From assembly GCF_051020955.1 (NCBI RefSeq), contig NC_135018.1, forward strand, positions 2,605,001 to 2,669,000: a stretch of 64,000 nucleotides of DNA, read 5' to 3'. This DNA is from Megalopta genalis (taxonomy: Eukaryota; Arthropoda; Insecta; Hymenoptera; Halictidae). Of the stretch, positions 12,319 to 23,793 are shown in pieces. The position numbers were made by a program, and so were the translations under genes. The notes under the pieces were generated by a model that did not search any database, was not told the origin of the DNA, and saw nothing but the letters and a program-made list of their open reading frames with translations. Every line of letters begins with the position of its first letter. Within the stretch, counting starts at the first letter, position 1.

Positions 12319-13075
12319 AAAGCAAGCTTGACTCTTACAGCTTTCAAAGCTTAATTTTGACAGCTTTAAAAGCTAATTTAAATTTAATAATTTTCATCGC
12401 GTTAAAAGCATAATTTTTATAATTCTCATTTAAATAGAAGCGAACGATGACAAAGAATTCGCCGACATTGTTCGCAAATTTCAGAATGAGGAACGAACGA
12501 GCTGGTACAACATACGCGAGCGTAACATATGCACTCACCAGAATACGATTTCCCATCATTTCGGTGAATTGATTTCACAGGAAATACCAACGTAAATCGA
12601 TCCCGACGCGAGCCAGAATGTTAACGTTGCGTATACGCCTGGCAATTCGTACGTTTAAGAGATGTTCGACCGGCGTCGCGTCGCAGGGAACAACGAAGCG
12701 GCACGCGCGGCAGTCTAGAGCCGTATGAGGATTAGGGTGCTCGTGCTTGCTCGCGAAATCTTTCCGGAAAAATCGGTGAACGACGCAGCGAGGGGGAAAT
12801 GCCTGGTATCGCCTGCAACGTGTAATTTAGTTGTCCGGTTCGGGGAACGCGGCGCGACAATGTGTACGCGACTCGTGCGTACATATCGTGGCACGCGATC
12901 AATTTTCAAACTTAATTTCGCCGGAATTATTTGAGAAGGACCGTTGTGTCACGTCGCGGGGGAACTCCGCAGCTGAGGATCACAGCCGAATGAATAAAGT
13001 ATGAACGCGATAGCGCGTCCGCCGCGCGTTCCTACGTTCGCCGTTCCGTAGACGGAATTCGTCGGTCCCGGAGAC

Positions 13076-15706
13076 ATGATAGTCCTCGACAAAACGTTCT
13101 ATAGCCTGACTCGCAAGCTTCTAATACTGACCGGACTGTGGCCGTTTAGCAGCCGCATACTGAACGTCGCGATGAGAGCAACCTGGTTGTGTCTCGTATT
13201 CGGTTTCCAAGTTGTCCAGGTGAGAATTTCGAATTTTCGCTCGACGGGGCTTCCGTTCATTTCCGACGAGATAATAACGATTCAACGGGAATCTCGTTGA
13301 TTTTAATATCCTTGCTTTAATATGCGAAGCTTCGAAAGCTTCGAATTGGTAATCAACCGTACAATTGTCGCAAAAATCGTGTAGAATCTTTGACTTTGAA
13401 TGGGAGTATTCTATTAAATGGAAATGCAAGTTATAGATGTGATAGCAACAACAGTAATTTCTCCTTAATTGGCGCTGCGATCGCGAACGAAAGTGGACAA
13501 TTTTGGGAAGAGGAGATGCGATTATTAGAGTCTTCTCGACACGTTTTCACATAGTTACTGATTGTCGACAACTATGAGAAAAACTGGAAATTTCGTTGAT
13601 TTTAATATCCTTGCTTTAATGTGCGAAGCTTCGAAAGCTTCGAATTGGTAATCAACCGTACAATTGTCGCAAAAATCGTGTAGAATCTTTGACTTTGAAT
13701 GGGAATATTCTACTAAATGGAAATGCAAGTTATAGATGTGATAGCAACAACAGTAATTTCTCCTTAATTGGCGCTGCGATCGCGAACGAAAGTGGACAGT
13801 TTTGGGAAGAAGAGATGCGATTATTAGAGTCCTCTCGACACGTTTTCACATAGTTACCGATTGTCGACAACTATAAGAAAAACACATCTTCCCAAATTGT
13901 CCATTAGAGAGAATTAAAGAGAAATTAGAGAGAATTAGCGTTAATAAAAAAAAAAACGAAGAGAATACGTTTCCAGTAACCGCTGAAGAATTGTAATTTC
14001 CGATCCTAGAAACAGAAAATTGTGAGCAGATTATTACAGCGAGTGAAAGTATTGTCGCATCATTATACGGCACATAATAATGATCGACATGCATCATAGC
14101 GCACATCGTTATTTTTCATACCACAATACTAACAGCGAGAGTTCTAATAAAATTAAGTGCTACGTTTAGAAAGTATTGTGATTTTAAAACGTTACCGCAT
14201 TGTTTCATCTGCTATCGATAAAAATTCAAGCTAACGTGATTTTTCAATTTCCATTTTAAACGAAAATATTTTAAACGAAAGTTATGATGATTTGCGACGC
14301 GATTTCCGTTCCCCAAGCTGTCGAAACCACGCTACTTACGAAAATTCCATCGTCACGTGTTTCGAACAATTTTATTAACATGCAATTGTTTCTTTTCTTC
14401 TTGCAGGTGAGTACCAAGCGTTTTCTAAACGAACTGGAGACATAAACGGATTATCGCCAAAGCGCGCGCCTGGTCGTACGTATCGCATTTGCAGAGATTT
14501 CTTTGTTCGAATATCTACGAGACTATCTCGAGAAATTAACAGCCAGCGAGCCTACAAACCGATTAGAAAATTTGACAGTCACCGCTTAACTTTATGTGAA
14601 ATAAACAGTCACGACAGAATCGAACCGACGACGAACGTGAGTCGCAATTACGAATTCGTCGGAACGAGATCACACACGAAACCGTACAGAATTCAAGAAA
14701 CCGCGAGAAAGCGAATAACGTCGCGATGAAACGCGAATCTGTACCGTCTTTGTTATGTTTCAAATATAGTCTATATCTATTGTTACCTCAAGCATTCGAA
14801 TTCATTTCAACGAGGCTGTTTCCCCGAGAACAGTGATGTCTCTCTAATTGACGCACAGATTGTCTACAAAAATAAGACAATTTAGGTAGAGAAGATACAA
14901 TTATTCGATCCTCGCGGTTCGTTTTTATAGTTACGAATTGTCAACAACTATAAAAACGAACTGCAAGGCTCGAATAATCGTATCTCCTCTTCCCAAATTG
15001 TCCGTTTTTATGCAAAACCTGAGCGTCAGTAAGGGAGACATTACTGAACTCCCTGTTTTCGGATTGCGAGACATTTTTGGGACACCCTGTATAATGAGAG
15101 CGGTCTTGTTAAACCGATGGTTAAATGTTAAACCATAATGAATTTGTTAAATTATTTGTTCGATTGATTTATATGTGGAACGAAATGTCTCGTTCGTGCA
15201 CATTTGCAAGTGAATGTGTATTATAAGAGGACAATTCTCTCAGTTGGCACGATTTTCAATAACGCGTTTATTGCAACGTGTCTGTATGGTGTTAATAGTA
15301 ACACTTTGGTGACAGAAAGAGAGAGATTTCTTATTTATCGTATATAGACTTATATATATGTATATGTAGTTCTATATAGAGTCTTGGAATATTGTTGCGG
15401 AAAATGTGGTAAGGAAAGACTTGTCGAACTTCTTTTCAGATTGCATTACTGCAAATTGGCGGTGTTACGATAATTCATATGATTTACTTCATATCGTTCA
15501 GCTGCACCACGATGATAGTGTATGTGAAGTATATCGCCTCGGGATTGCTTCAACACGTAGTGAGTTATATAATTATATCAAATTTCTTCTGTGTCGACAC
15601 TGATTGAAGCAGCATAAATAGAGCAGCATTTATATATATGTAAATGTAATATAATATTAATATTAATTATATTATATTATTATAATAATATTAATATTAT
15701 ATTACA

Positions 15707-15745
<39 letters not shown>

Positions 15746-18700
15746 TTAATTATATTATATTATTATATTATTATATTAATATTAATATATATATATAATA
15801 ATAATATAAATGTATATATATATTTTATTAATAATATTTAAAATAATAGTATTTAAAATAAATGTATTTTAGTTGAAAAATTCGCTGGAGAGCCTAGCTC
15901 GGTGGCATAGTTCGACAGACCAAAGGGAACTGCAGATATTCGAAAAATTCGGAAATAAACAAGATCGTGTAGTCGTAATTTACCTATGTAAGATAGAACG
16001 CTCGATGTTTTCTATAATATTTTATACGCAGTATGTTCTTCGCTTGTCACGTTCCTTTGTTTTTGCAATGTACATTGGTCCCGCCACCAAGTCACGTTAT
16101 TTTCTAATATTTACGCTTTCTTTAATATATTTATTTAAGATCGTGTTCCTCTTTTTCACCGAGGTTTCGGTAAACTATAAAAATAGGCCACTCAGAAATT
16201 TTAAGTTGACCTCTGTAAGCTTTTCCAAGCTCATCATCAACGTCGATTCAATGACAGTTTAGTTACTCGCTCTGAAAACCATAAAACTGGAAGATAAAAA
16301 ATCACTGAATTAGAAAACGTTCTTTGCGACGCAGTTGTATCGTTGGAAAACCAGTTTGCGCATTCAGCGTATGAATGCGTTTTCGTTGTTAGCGTCAGAG
16401 AATTTATAATACTAGCTCATTCGATTTTAGGACGCGCAAAAAAGGTTCAGATTCATTGATTGGTGTGTTTACATATACATGATGCCCCATAATTACGTTA
16501 ATACTTGGAAAAGGGCGATTCCTGAGGTCATTTGAAGTAACTTTTTCCTTTACAAAAATTTTCTCCGAGGCATCGTTAACGAGTTATTAACGAAAAACAG
16601 TGGCCAATGAGAGGCGAGCGCGTCCAGCGCTCCTCCCTTGCGGCCAATGCCACGTCGCGCTAACCGTCTGACGCAGCGGCAGTAGTCACGAGGGCGGAGC
16701 GTCAGCCGTCCTCGCCATTGGTCACTGTTTTTCGTTAATAACTCGTAAACGAAGCCGCGGATCGAATTTTCGCTAAGGAAAAAGTTACTTCGAATGGCCT
16801 CAGGAATCAGCCCTTTCCCTTAACATAATTATGGTATGTATATTCACAAATTAAATCCTCGCATTATCTTCCGCACAAAATACGTGAATGCTCGATGCAT
16901 GAAGTTCAATATCACCGTATGAGAAATTTCTGAAACAGAACAGAAATATGTCATTAAATGTAATTATTTCAGATATCGGAGTTACGACAACAATTGTATG
17001 CTTACTAGTGTTAGCATCGCCGACGCTGTTGGACTTTATAGTACCCCTGAACAATTCTCGTTCGCTGCACTTCATCCTAGTGATAGAGTTCGATAGCGAA
17101 AGGGACAATCATTTTTATCTGGTGTACGGGTACTTGATCGCTTGCTGCGTAGGCGGCGTAATACTCACGACAGCAAACGATTGTACGATCAGTATACTGT
17201 TAAATCACCATTCGGCTGTCTATGAAACAATAAGGTGCGCAAACACAAAGGTATCGGCCGCAGAAATTCATTCTTCTCGATTTTAATGTAAAAATATTTT
17301 TAATTTGGTTGAAAGCAGCGGTCGCAATTCAATCGATAAAACGTTCGAAGCAAAAGAAATAATAATAATATAATAATCTCTCTTAATAATCGATTTAAAA
17401 AAAGAATTCGAGCTGCGTTCGATAGAATAACAGAGACACGTCGCAGTGACGTAAGAAGCGCGCGTGTGGAAAACTTATTTTGAGAATAGTAATTCGGATT
17501 ATGAGATAAGCATAATTGCATTGAGAGAAGCATAACTGTGACTGTGTCTTGCACGTATGTCTGTCTCCGCAGTTATCGAATCGAGAAAGCGATCAACCAG
17601 TGGCTCGACCCAAAGACCATAGCTTTTCAGAAAGACCATCGCTTGCATCGGACAATCGGTGAGATGATGGACCTCTATCAAAGAACTCAGAGGTACTACA
17701 ATTGTTGAACGTGCTAACGGCACGATGCATTGCAAGAGTAACGTGATTTTTACTGTTAAAGCGACTTTGACAGCATCATGAGGACTGTAATGATACCGTA
17801 TTCTGTTCTCATTGTATTGATGACGATATCTTTATGCACTCACATGTCCCAAGTGAGTACACTGCCTTCTTTAAACTGCTGCACGTTTCCTTAACCGATT
17901 CCTACAAGATTGTAAATTATGTTTTTGCTTCGTGGCCGGAATTTAGTTGTTCTTCCAATTCAAAATTTTTATCTCAATAGGTGGATGCAATAATATCTAT
18001 TATTATTATTGTTGTTATTATTATTATTTTTATTATACAATAATATGTATAATTTATAATATTATATAATGATATATCTATTATTATTATTATACAATAA
18101 TATATCTAATTTTATATATATAATATTATATAATAATATATGTATTATTATTATTATACAATAATATATATAATTTATAATATTATAATAATATATCTAT
18201 TATTATTATTATACAATAATATATATAATTTATAATATTATAATAATATATCTATTATTACTGTTATTATACAATGATATATATTTGCATACCTAAATTT
18301 CTCTGTCAAAGTAGAAAACAGAAGAAAACGTTAAAGTACAACTAATATAGAAGAAGGCGAACATACTGATACAAATAGATCTTCCGATATTTTGTTTCGT
18401 GGGCTTTCGAACGTCATTGGTGTTTTTTTTAAAATGAGAACCGAAATGCTTGACTTCACGACTTACAATACTAAGCGAAGGAATGCATTATCGATTTGAA
18501 CATAACAAATTGATTTTTTCGTAGATCTCCTTGTCAAAAAGTATCTCACGTTGACTATCATAAATTGTATAACTCTCAAATTTGATAATATTATTATTTC
18601 GTTCGCATTACTATGTTCTACAATTTAGTAGAACAGTTATATTTTGTTCTCGAAGCTGTTCGAAACCGCGGGCGGAGATCATAAAGCTCGCAAAAGGTTA

Positions 18701-20494
18701 TACAACGGATAGTAAATAAACGTTTTTTATACGACAGTTTGTCGAACGTGTCCAGTCACCAGCTGACTTCGACTTGACAATTATAAATGGACTGTCGTAT
18801 CTGATTCAGCTTGTCACGTCCTATCGAGAGAACTGTATGAGTCAAACGTACACCGACAATTCTCTGAATGTGTTTCACGAATTGTGAGTACGCTGCCTAA
18901 GACCTTCTTCTATTGGGTTGGCAACTAAGTAATTGCTGATTTCAGTTATAGACGTCTCTCACTCCCATTTTTATGATATCCGTAAATGTTATATTATAAA
19001 ATTATTATTATTATTATTATGTTATTTTTTATTATCCGTGAATGTTAGCAACTGGACAAATTGAACGCAGCGGTCAAGGAAAAGCGACCAGAATTGGTCA
19101 ATCGTGAAGGTGTCATTTTCCAGCAGGACAATGCTAGGCCGCACACGTTTTTGTCCACTCGGCAGAAATTGATGAATATTGGTTGCGGATTGATGTTACA
19201 CCCATCATATAGCCCTGATATCGCGCATCGGATTACCACTTATTTCGATCCCTGGACAACTTCCTTCGTGGTAAAACTTTTAACGACGATGACGCTGTAA
19301 AATCTCACTTAACACTTTATCGTCCGGTCGTGGTTGAGGCTGCCACTCAGTAAGGACTGGCTTAGTCGCGCGCGCGTTTGCTCCCAGTACCGGCTAAATT
19401 TTCGCTATTCATTGTGTTGTGCTTATTCCTTTAAAAATAATAATAAATAATAATATAATTATTATAATTATAATTCATAAGGATATGGGGAGGTCAGCAT
19501 ACAGGAGGTCAGCTACTAACAAAACAGTAAAGAAGCGAAAACCGTCGATAGCTAAAAGTCGATTAATAGGCTATCGGTCGATAAGCATTGTCAATCGAAA
19601 AGCCGATTAATAGGCTAGCGATCGATAAACATTGGCAATCGAAAAGCCGATAAATAGGCTAGCGGTCGATAAAGTGTTAACTCAGTTTTTGGCCGAAAAG
19701 GATCAGACTTTCTACGAGCGTGGAATTTTCAAGTTGTCGGAGAGATGGCAAAAGTTCATCGAACAAAATGGAAAATACATTACAGATTGAACTTCATTCC
19801 AAGTAAAAAAAAATTTTTATTTCATTGAACAAATCGGCAATTACTTAGTTGCCAACCCAATATATGTAGACAGCCCGATACTCTGTAAATCTTAATAAAT
19901 ATTCGTTAACGATTCAGGTGCAAAACTCGATGGTATAAATTGCCACTTAAAGTACAGAAGCTGCTACTTCTATCGCTCCAAAGGACATCGAAGGGCAGTG
20001 TTCCACTTCTTGCCGGCATATATGTTCCATCCAGGAAGGGTTTTACCGGGGTAATCACTTTAATCCTCCTAATCCCTCGACGTTCATGGCTGAAAGACAA
20101 ATTTCTGCAGGCCTGCGACGTTTGCAGACATTTGTTCAGCTTGCCGTTTTAACAGAGATCTGAGAAGGTTCCGAAAATAACTGTTCCAAACTGTTACATC
20201 GATTCCGACTGAAACGGTTATGACGCTTTTCTTTCTGAATTAGGGAGAATCACGTACAAATTACATTCGTTTAAATGACATTTCCACGCATTTGACTGAG
20301 AAAATAATAAATGAAAAGAAGGTTCTCGAGTGTGTGATTTGAGTAATTAGAAGCACGTCGTTAAAGAGACGCCAACAAATCAAATAAATCGTGTGTCGCT
20401 AAAAATTTACGTAATCCCGAAAAATTAATTTCAGATGCTCAACGCATCTTTCAAATACTTCACCATGATGAATTCGATCCGTTACAATTCTTAG
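13076..20494 (+). CDS. OR-3: odorant receptor, complete, 396 aa
   Basis: Intact insect odorant receptor. Exons: 13076-13219, 15440-15559, 15873-15987, 16973-17234, 17573-17692, 17762-17852, 18738-18883, 19918-20050, 20435-20494; 1191 coding bases. ATG 13076 opens MIVLDKTFYSLTRK followed by LTGLWPFSSR. Exon 4 has the loop sequon VPLNNSRS; exon 5 starts with YRIEKAINQW; exon 8 has RWYKLPLKVQK; the last exon ends MLNASFKYFTMMNS. Exon 6 could also begin at 17774, but the 17762 acceptor gives the 91 bp seen in every paralogue and keeps frame. Exon 7 lacks the usual N-x-x-GQ signature (it reads RENCMSQTYTDNS). Intron 1 (2.2 kb) holds a 299-bp tandem duplication and a complete MITE; intron 7 holds a mariner derivative. 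An AATAAA at 20632-20637 is a possible poly(A) signal. Confidence 0.9.
13288..13885. repeat. 299-bp tandem duplication (OR-3 intron 1)
   Basis: Two nearly identical units (13288-13586 and 13587-13885), each containing CGTTGATTTTAATATCCTTG and an M1-type half MITE (ACAGTAATTTCTCCTTAATT). Differences are few, so the duplication is recent. Confidence 0.85.
14831..15046. mobile_element. M1 MITE, complete (OR-3 intron 1)
   Basis: Ends CAGTGATGTCTCTCTAATTG and GTCAGTAAGGGAGACATTACTG; about 100-bp arms around the ATAGTTACGAATTGTCAACA centre. Confidence 0.85.
15047..15092. mobile_element. M2 MITE end fragment
   Basis: ATTGCGAGACATTTTTGGGA and ACACCCTGTA: the right end of an M2 element, abutting the M1 copy. 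Confidence 0.6.
15630..15870. repeat. AT microsatellite, OR-3 intron 2
   Basis: TATATA and AATATTAAT arrays filling most of intron 2. Confidence 0.9.
16478..16838. mobile_element. M2-related fold-back MITE (OR-3 intron 3)
   Basis: Same internal arms as M2 (AGTAACTTTTTCCTTTACAA, GGCCAATGAGAGGCGAG) but different outer ends (ATGCCCCATAATTACG / ATAATTATGG). A subfamily shared with 30674-31010. Confidence 0.7.
17995..18285. repeat. AT-rich tandem repeat, OR-3 intron 6
   Basis: Repeats of about 60 bp built from TTATTATTATTATACAATAA and ATATATCTATT blocks. Confidence 0.85.
18913..19860 (+). mobile_element. Mariner deletion derivative, copy 1 (OR-3 intron 7)
   Basis: TA-flanked, with ends TTGGGTTGGCAACTAAGTAA and its complement. 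It keeps only the C-terminal transposase part: QLDKLNAAVKEKRP, QQDNARPH (second catalytic D, codon at 19128-19130), then a one-base deletion near 19225 shifts the frame before the third D (S-D-Y). The remaining C-terminus (AEKDQTFYERG, stop 19788-19790) is separated by a TTAA-type insertion. The N-terminal two thirds is deleted. It cannot encode active transposase. Confidence 0.9.
19313..19676. mobile_element. TTAA-flanked MITE (PB-D) inside mariner copy 1
   Basis: TTAA at 19309-19312 and 19677-19680; ends CACTTTATCG / CGATAAAGTG. It splits the transposase frame between the codons for KSHL and TQF. Contains internal repeats of about 45 bp (AGCCGATTAATAGGCTA). Confidence 0.8.
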
Positions 20495-20783
20495 TATCAG
20501 ACTGCGTCGAATTAGACGATGGAAAAACGTCCAATGCTTTGAGATAAACTGCTGCTTTCGGGAAAGCCTTCCTTAGACGTTACTGTTTTAGTTGACTCTG
20601 TTGTTAGAACTTATAACCAGCTTTTCGTGCAAATAAACGGCATTGCGCATACGATAAAAACTAGTTTGACTTATTTCAAGAAAATGTTTTAACGTTTGTT
20701 AACTCTTTGCAGTCGAAGCTGTTTTAATTCGAAACCCAAAACATGTTTTCTGATCTACGGTATTTCCATTTTATATGATTTAA

Positions 20784-21419
20784 CCTTTTAGGTACGGCTG
20801 AATTCTGCGCGAGGCTATTTCTGTCTGTATATACAGGGTGTCCCAAAAATGTCTCGCAATCCGAAAATGGCGAATTCCTCAGACCATTTGAAGCAACTTT
20901 TTCCTTTACAAAAATTTTCTCCGAGGCATCGTTAACGAGTTATGAACGAAAAACAGTGACCAATGAGAGGCGAGCTCAGCTAGCGCGAGGCGATCGTGCC
21001 AATGACCGGAACTGGGCTTCGCGCGCCGGTTGGCTGGGCCGCCTCGCGTCAGCCGTACTCGATTCTTATTGGTCACTGTTTTTCGTTAATAACTCGTTAA
21101 CGGTGCCTCAGAGAACATTTTTGTAAAGGAAGAAGTTGCTTCAAATGATCCGAGGAACCCGCCATTTCCGGATACCGAGACATTTTTGGGACACCCTGTA
21201 GACTGTTGCAAATCGATGTTAAGATAAAAGAAGTGTGAAACAATGCATATGAAGACGATTATTTGGTTCAAACGATGAGCGAGTGAGCTACTAGAGCAAG
21301 CCACTATAGTGGCGCGTCGTCCAGAGAGATGACATCCGCGAAAGCCACTATAGTGGCGCGTCGTTCTGAAAGATGACATCCGCGAAAGCCACTATAGTGG
21401 CGCGTCGTGCCTAAAAGGC
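20784..21419 (+). mobile_element. PB-A MITE carrying an M2 MITE
   Basis: Left TTAA at 20780-20783, right decayed to CTAA; ends CCTTTTAGGTACGG / GTGCCTAAAAGG. Carries M2 (20834-21198) at the same internal place as the copy at 5759-6432. Confidence 0.75.
20834..21198. mobile_element. M2 MITE nested in PB-A
   Basis: TA-flanked; ends CAGGGTGTCCCAAAAATGTC and complement; 365 bp, the same length as the copy at 5848-6212. Confidence 0.8.
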
Positions 21420-22599
21420 TAATACAATCTATTCATATGAAATTGAACTTACTAGCAACTCGAATAATTGCGATTTCAACAGTTTTAAAAATTATTAACG
21501 AATCCGATACTGTTACGATTATTTAGAATAATAGTATAGCAATTTTTAGTGGCGCCTCAGAACCGCCACTCGAGTGCAAAGGATTAAAATCGAACCTTCG
21601 GAAACGGAACGCTATGTCCGACTTCTCAAATTTATAATTAGCCACGTATGGGACGTGTGAAATGAGTACAATATATCTGACGTGACGGTGAGTAATTAAA
21701 GTACTTCGTATTGAACGTTGACACATGTATTCTACATTGTTCTCACGATGCTGTGTTTCATTTAATTCTTTCGTCAATTCATAATAATTGAATATCTTCG
21801 TCGTCCATCGATCTTGCATTTCCGTGCTCTACAAGCTCTTTCTGCTTTGACCATAACTTTAACTTTAACTGTAACATTACACTTTATAATATTACACTTT
21901 AACCATAACGTTACCAAATTTTCGACCAACATAACGCATTTTCGTATTTTATATACCTTCGATTCGAGCCGTAAGCTCTTCTCTTTTTGAGAAGAGTTAC
22001 ATCGAAGAAAATAATAAATAAACAGGAAATACCCTTTAATTTCTTCAATTCGTTCGGCGCGAACAATGCTTTCGCGGTCATTGTAACGGAGCCGTTGTAA
22101 CAGATATTTCGACGCGTCCCTGTTATAATTGATCGCAATTCCAACACAAACGTAGCGCCCCGGTCGTAGAACGTACGTCTTCGCCTGTTCATTCATCGCA
22201 TTGTGTCAGAAGGGCACATTGATTTTCCCCTCGCGTGACACGTTTCACCGGTAACACGTTTCACCATTCTTTCACCGAGCATCGATACTCATTTTTATGG
22301 CACCTCTCGGCTTCGAACATGTTTCATTTTACGTTCATATCGGAGTACGCCACGATAAAAGATAATTAATACTGTGTGTCCGAGGAAAGGAATATATCGA
22401 TTTCATATTACGTTTACCACAGTTGAAGAAATGTTTGTCCTTTCAGGACGTTAAATACACGGATATCAAGCGCCTCGAAATTTAATGCTTCTTCGATTAT
22501 GTGTGCATCACACAGTGGACACATGTATTCTGAAAAATATATTAGGATAATTTGTGTTACACGGAAATAATATAAAATTGTACTGAAATTATGCTATTA

Positions 22600-22620
22600 T
22601 GTAATATATTATATTATTAT

Positions 22621-22674
<54 letters not shown>

Positions 22675-22930
22675 TAAATTAAATTATATATATAGTATAT
22701 AATAATACAATATAACAATATAATATATATAATATAACAATATAATATATATCATATAATAATATAATATAACAATATATTATATTATTATTATATTATA
22801 TTATATATAATAATATGTATCATATATATAATAACAATATAATATACTACTATACTACTAATAATACAATGTATTATGATAATCGTAAAGTAATCACTCG
22901 AATATTATTGAATATTATTATTTTAATATT
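22600..22930. repeat. AT microsatellite
   Basis: TA dinucleotides (22627-22670) followed by AATATAACAATATAATATAT repeats. Confidence 0.9.
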
Positions 22931-23736
22931 TTAATATTATTTCATCACACTTCTCCACTTTCTGTTTTATGGAGTTGACTTCGTCTTAGAATTCTCAATT
23001 TTCTTTCTATATCGAGAAATGATTAAATAACTAACTTAAAAAAAAACATACTAACAAATTCTTAGCTCTAATTTATCGATTACATATTAACCAAAAGCTA
23101 TAAAACAGTGAACATTCAAGAACGGTGCTAGACGCTTGTGCAATATAGATCAACGAATTCGCGATAAAAAGAAACTAATGCATAATTGATCGACTTTAAT
23201 ATTAATACAACATAATAATTCATACATAAACGTTACAGCGACGAACACGAAACTGTGAACTTCGACGAATTGTTAACGACAGTTTACCCACCAATTCCGA
23301 TCGATTCTGCCGCACATAACAAATTCGTTTCGTAGCTAACTAATCCGACAACGCCAATTAAAAAGAATCCACAAACGAATCGATTCGGCGCGATCAATGA
23401 ACGACTAGGGATGCGCAACATATAAACGTGTTCCCACATCGAAATGACATAATGTGCGTGCGAGGCACGTATTATTCAGGGTCACCGGTGGATATCGTCA
23501 ACTAAAAAATTCTACGCGCAGGAAACGACGTTTTCGAAACGTCGGGGGGGACGACACCCGCGCTCATCACTAATGCATTTCGTTTTCCACCCTCGCGAAC
23601 GGAGAAATCGCGACCGGCCGCTGACTTCTCGAAATTACAGCCTCTGTCAATCATTCTGCGGCGACTGTCCCTCGAAAACGGTTCGCCGTGAATTCAATAG
23701 AAAAGAGAAAGAAAAAAGAAAGGGGGCGAGCGACGA

Positions 23737-23771
23737 TATAAAAACGCTGGCAAATCGATCGTGCCGCAGTC
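23737..23771 (+). promoter_or_regulatory. Candidate TATA box and initiator of OR-4
   Basis: TATAAAA at 23737-23743 is followed about 25 bases later by an initiator-like GCAGTC (23766-23771), 23 bases before the OR-4 ATG. The spacing suits a polymerase II core promoter with a short 5' leader. This is inference from spacing and sequence only; I see no comparable TATA element close to the other OR start codons. Confidence 0.4.
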
Positions 23772-23793
23772 GCGATCCCGACGTGCCACGACG

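Larger units (their letters stand above)
11008..13075. other. Spacer between OR-2 and OR-3
   Basis: No gene seen. Holds an AT array (11565-11645), M1 MITE pieces (11728-11859 and 12226-12318) and a piece of the TTAA-type PB-C family (about 11917-12130, with CCTTTTGCACTGG). Confidence 0.55.
20699..21588. mobile_element. TTAA-type MITE (PB-C) interrupted by PB-A
   Basis: Left end TTAACTCTTTGCAGTCGAAG and right end CCACTCGAGTGCAAAGGATT match the ends of the intact PB-C copy at 38606-39496. Interrupted at 20784-21419. Confidence 0.65.
20495..23793. other. Spacer between OR-3 and OR-4
   Basis: No gene seen. Holds a three-deep transposon nest (20699-21588), an AT array (22600-22930) and unannotated sequence 21600-22590 and 22930-23730. 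A 140-residue open frame on the minus strand (21774-22196) has no domain I recognise and low-complexity composition. Confidence 0.5.

Noticed and set aside
17774..17852. Alternative 79-bp start for OR-3 exon 6
   Set aside because: The acceptor at 17762 gives the 91-bp exon conserved in all paralogues.
21774..22196. 140-codon minus-strand frame
   Set aside because: Repetitive K/R/V composition, no domain, no splice or promoter signals.
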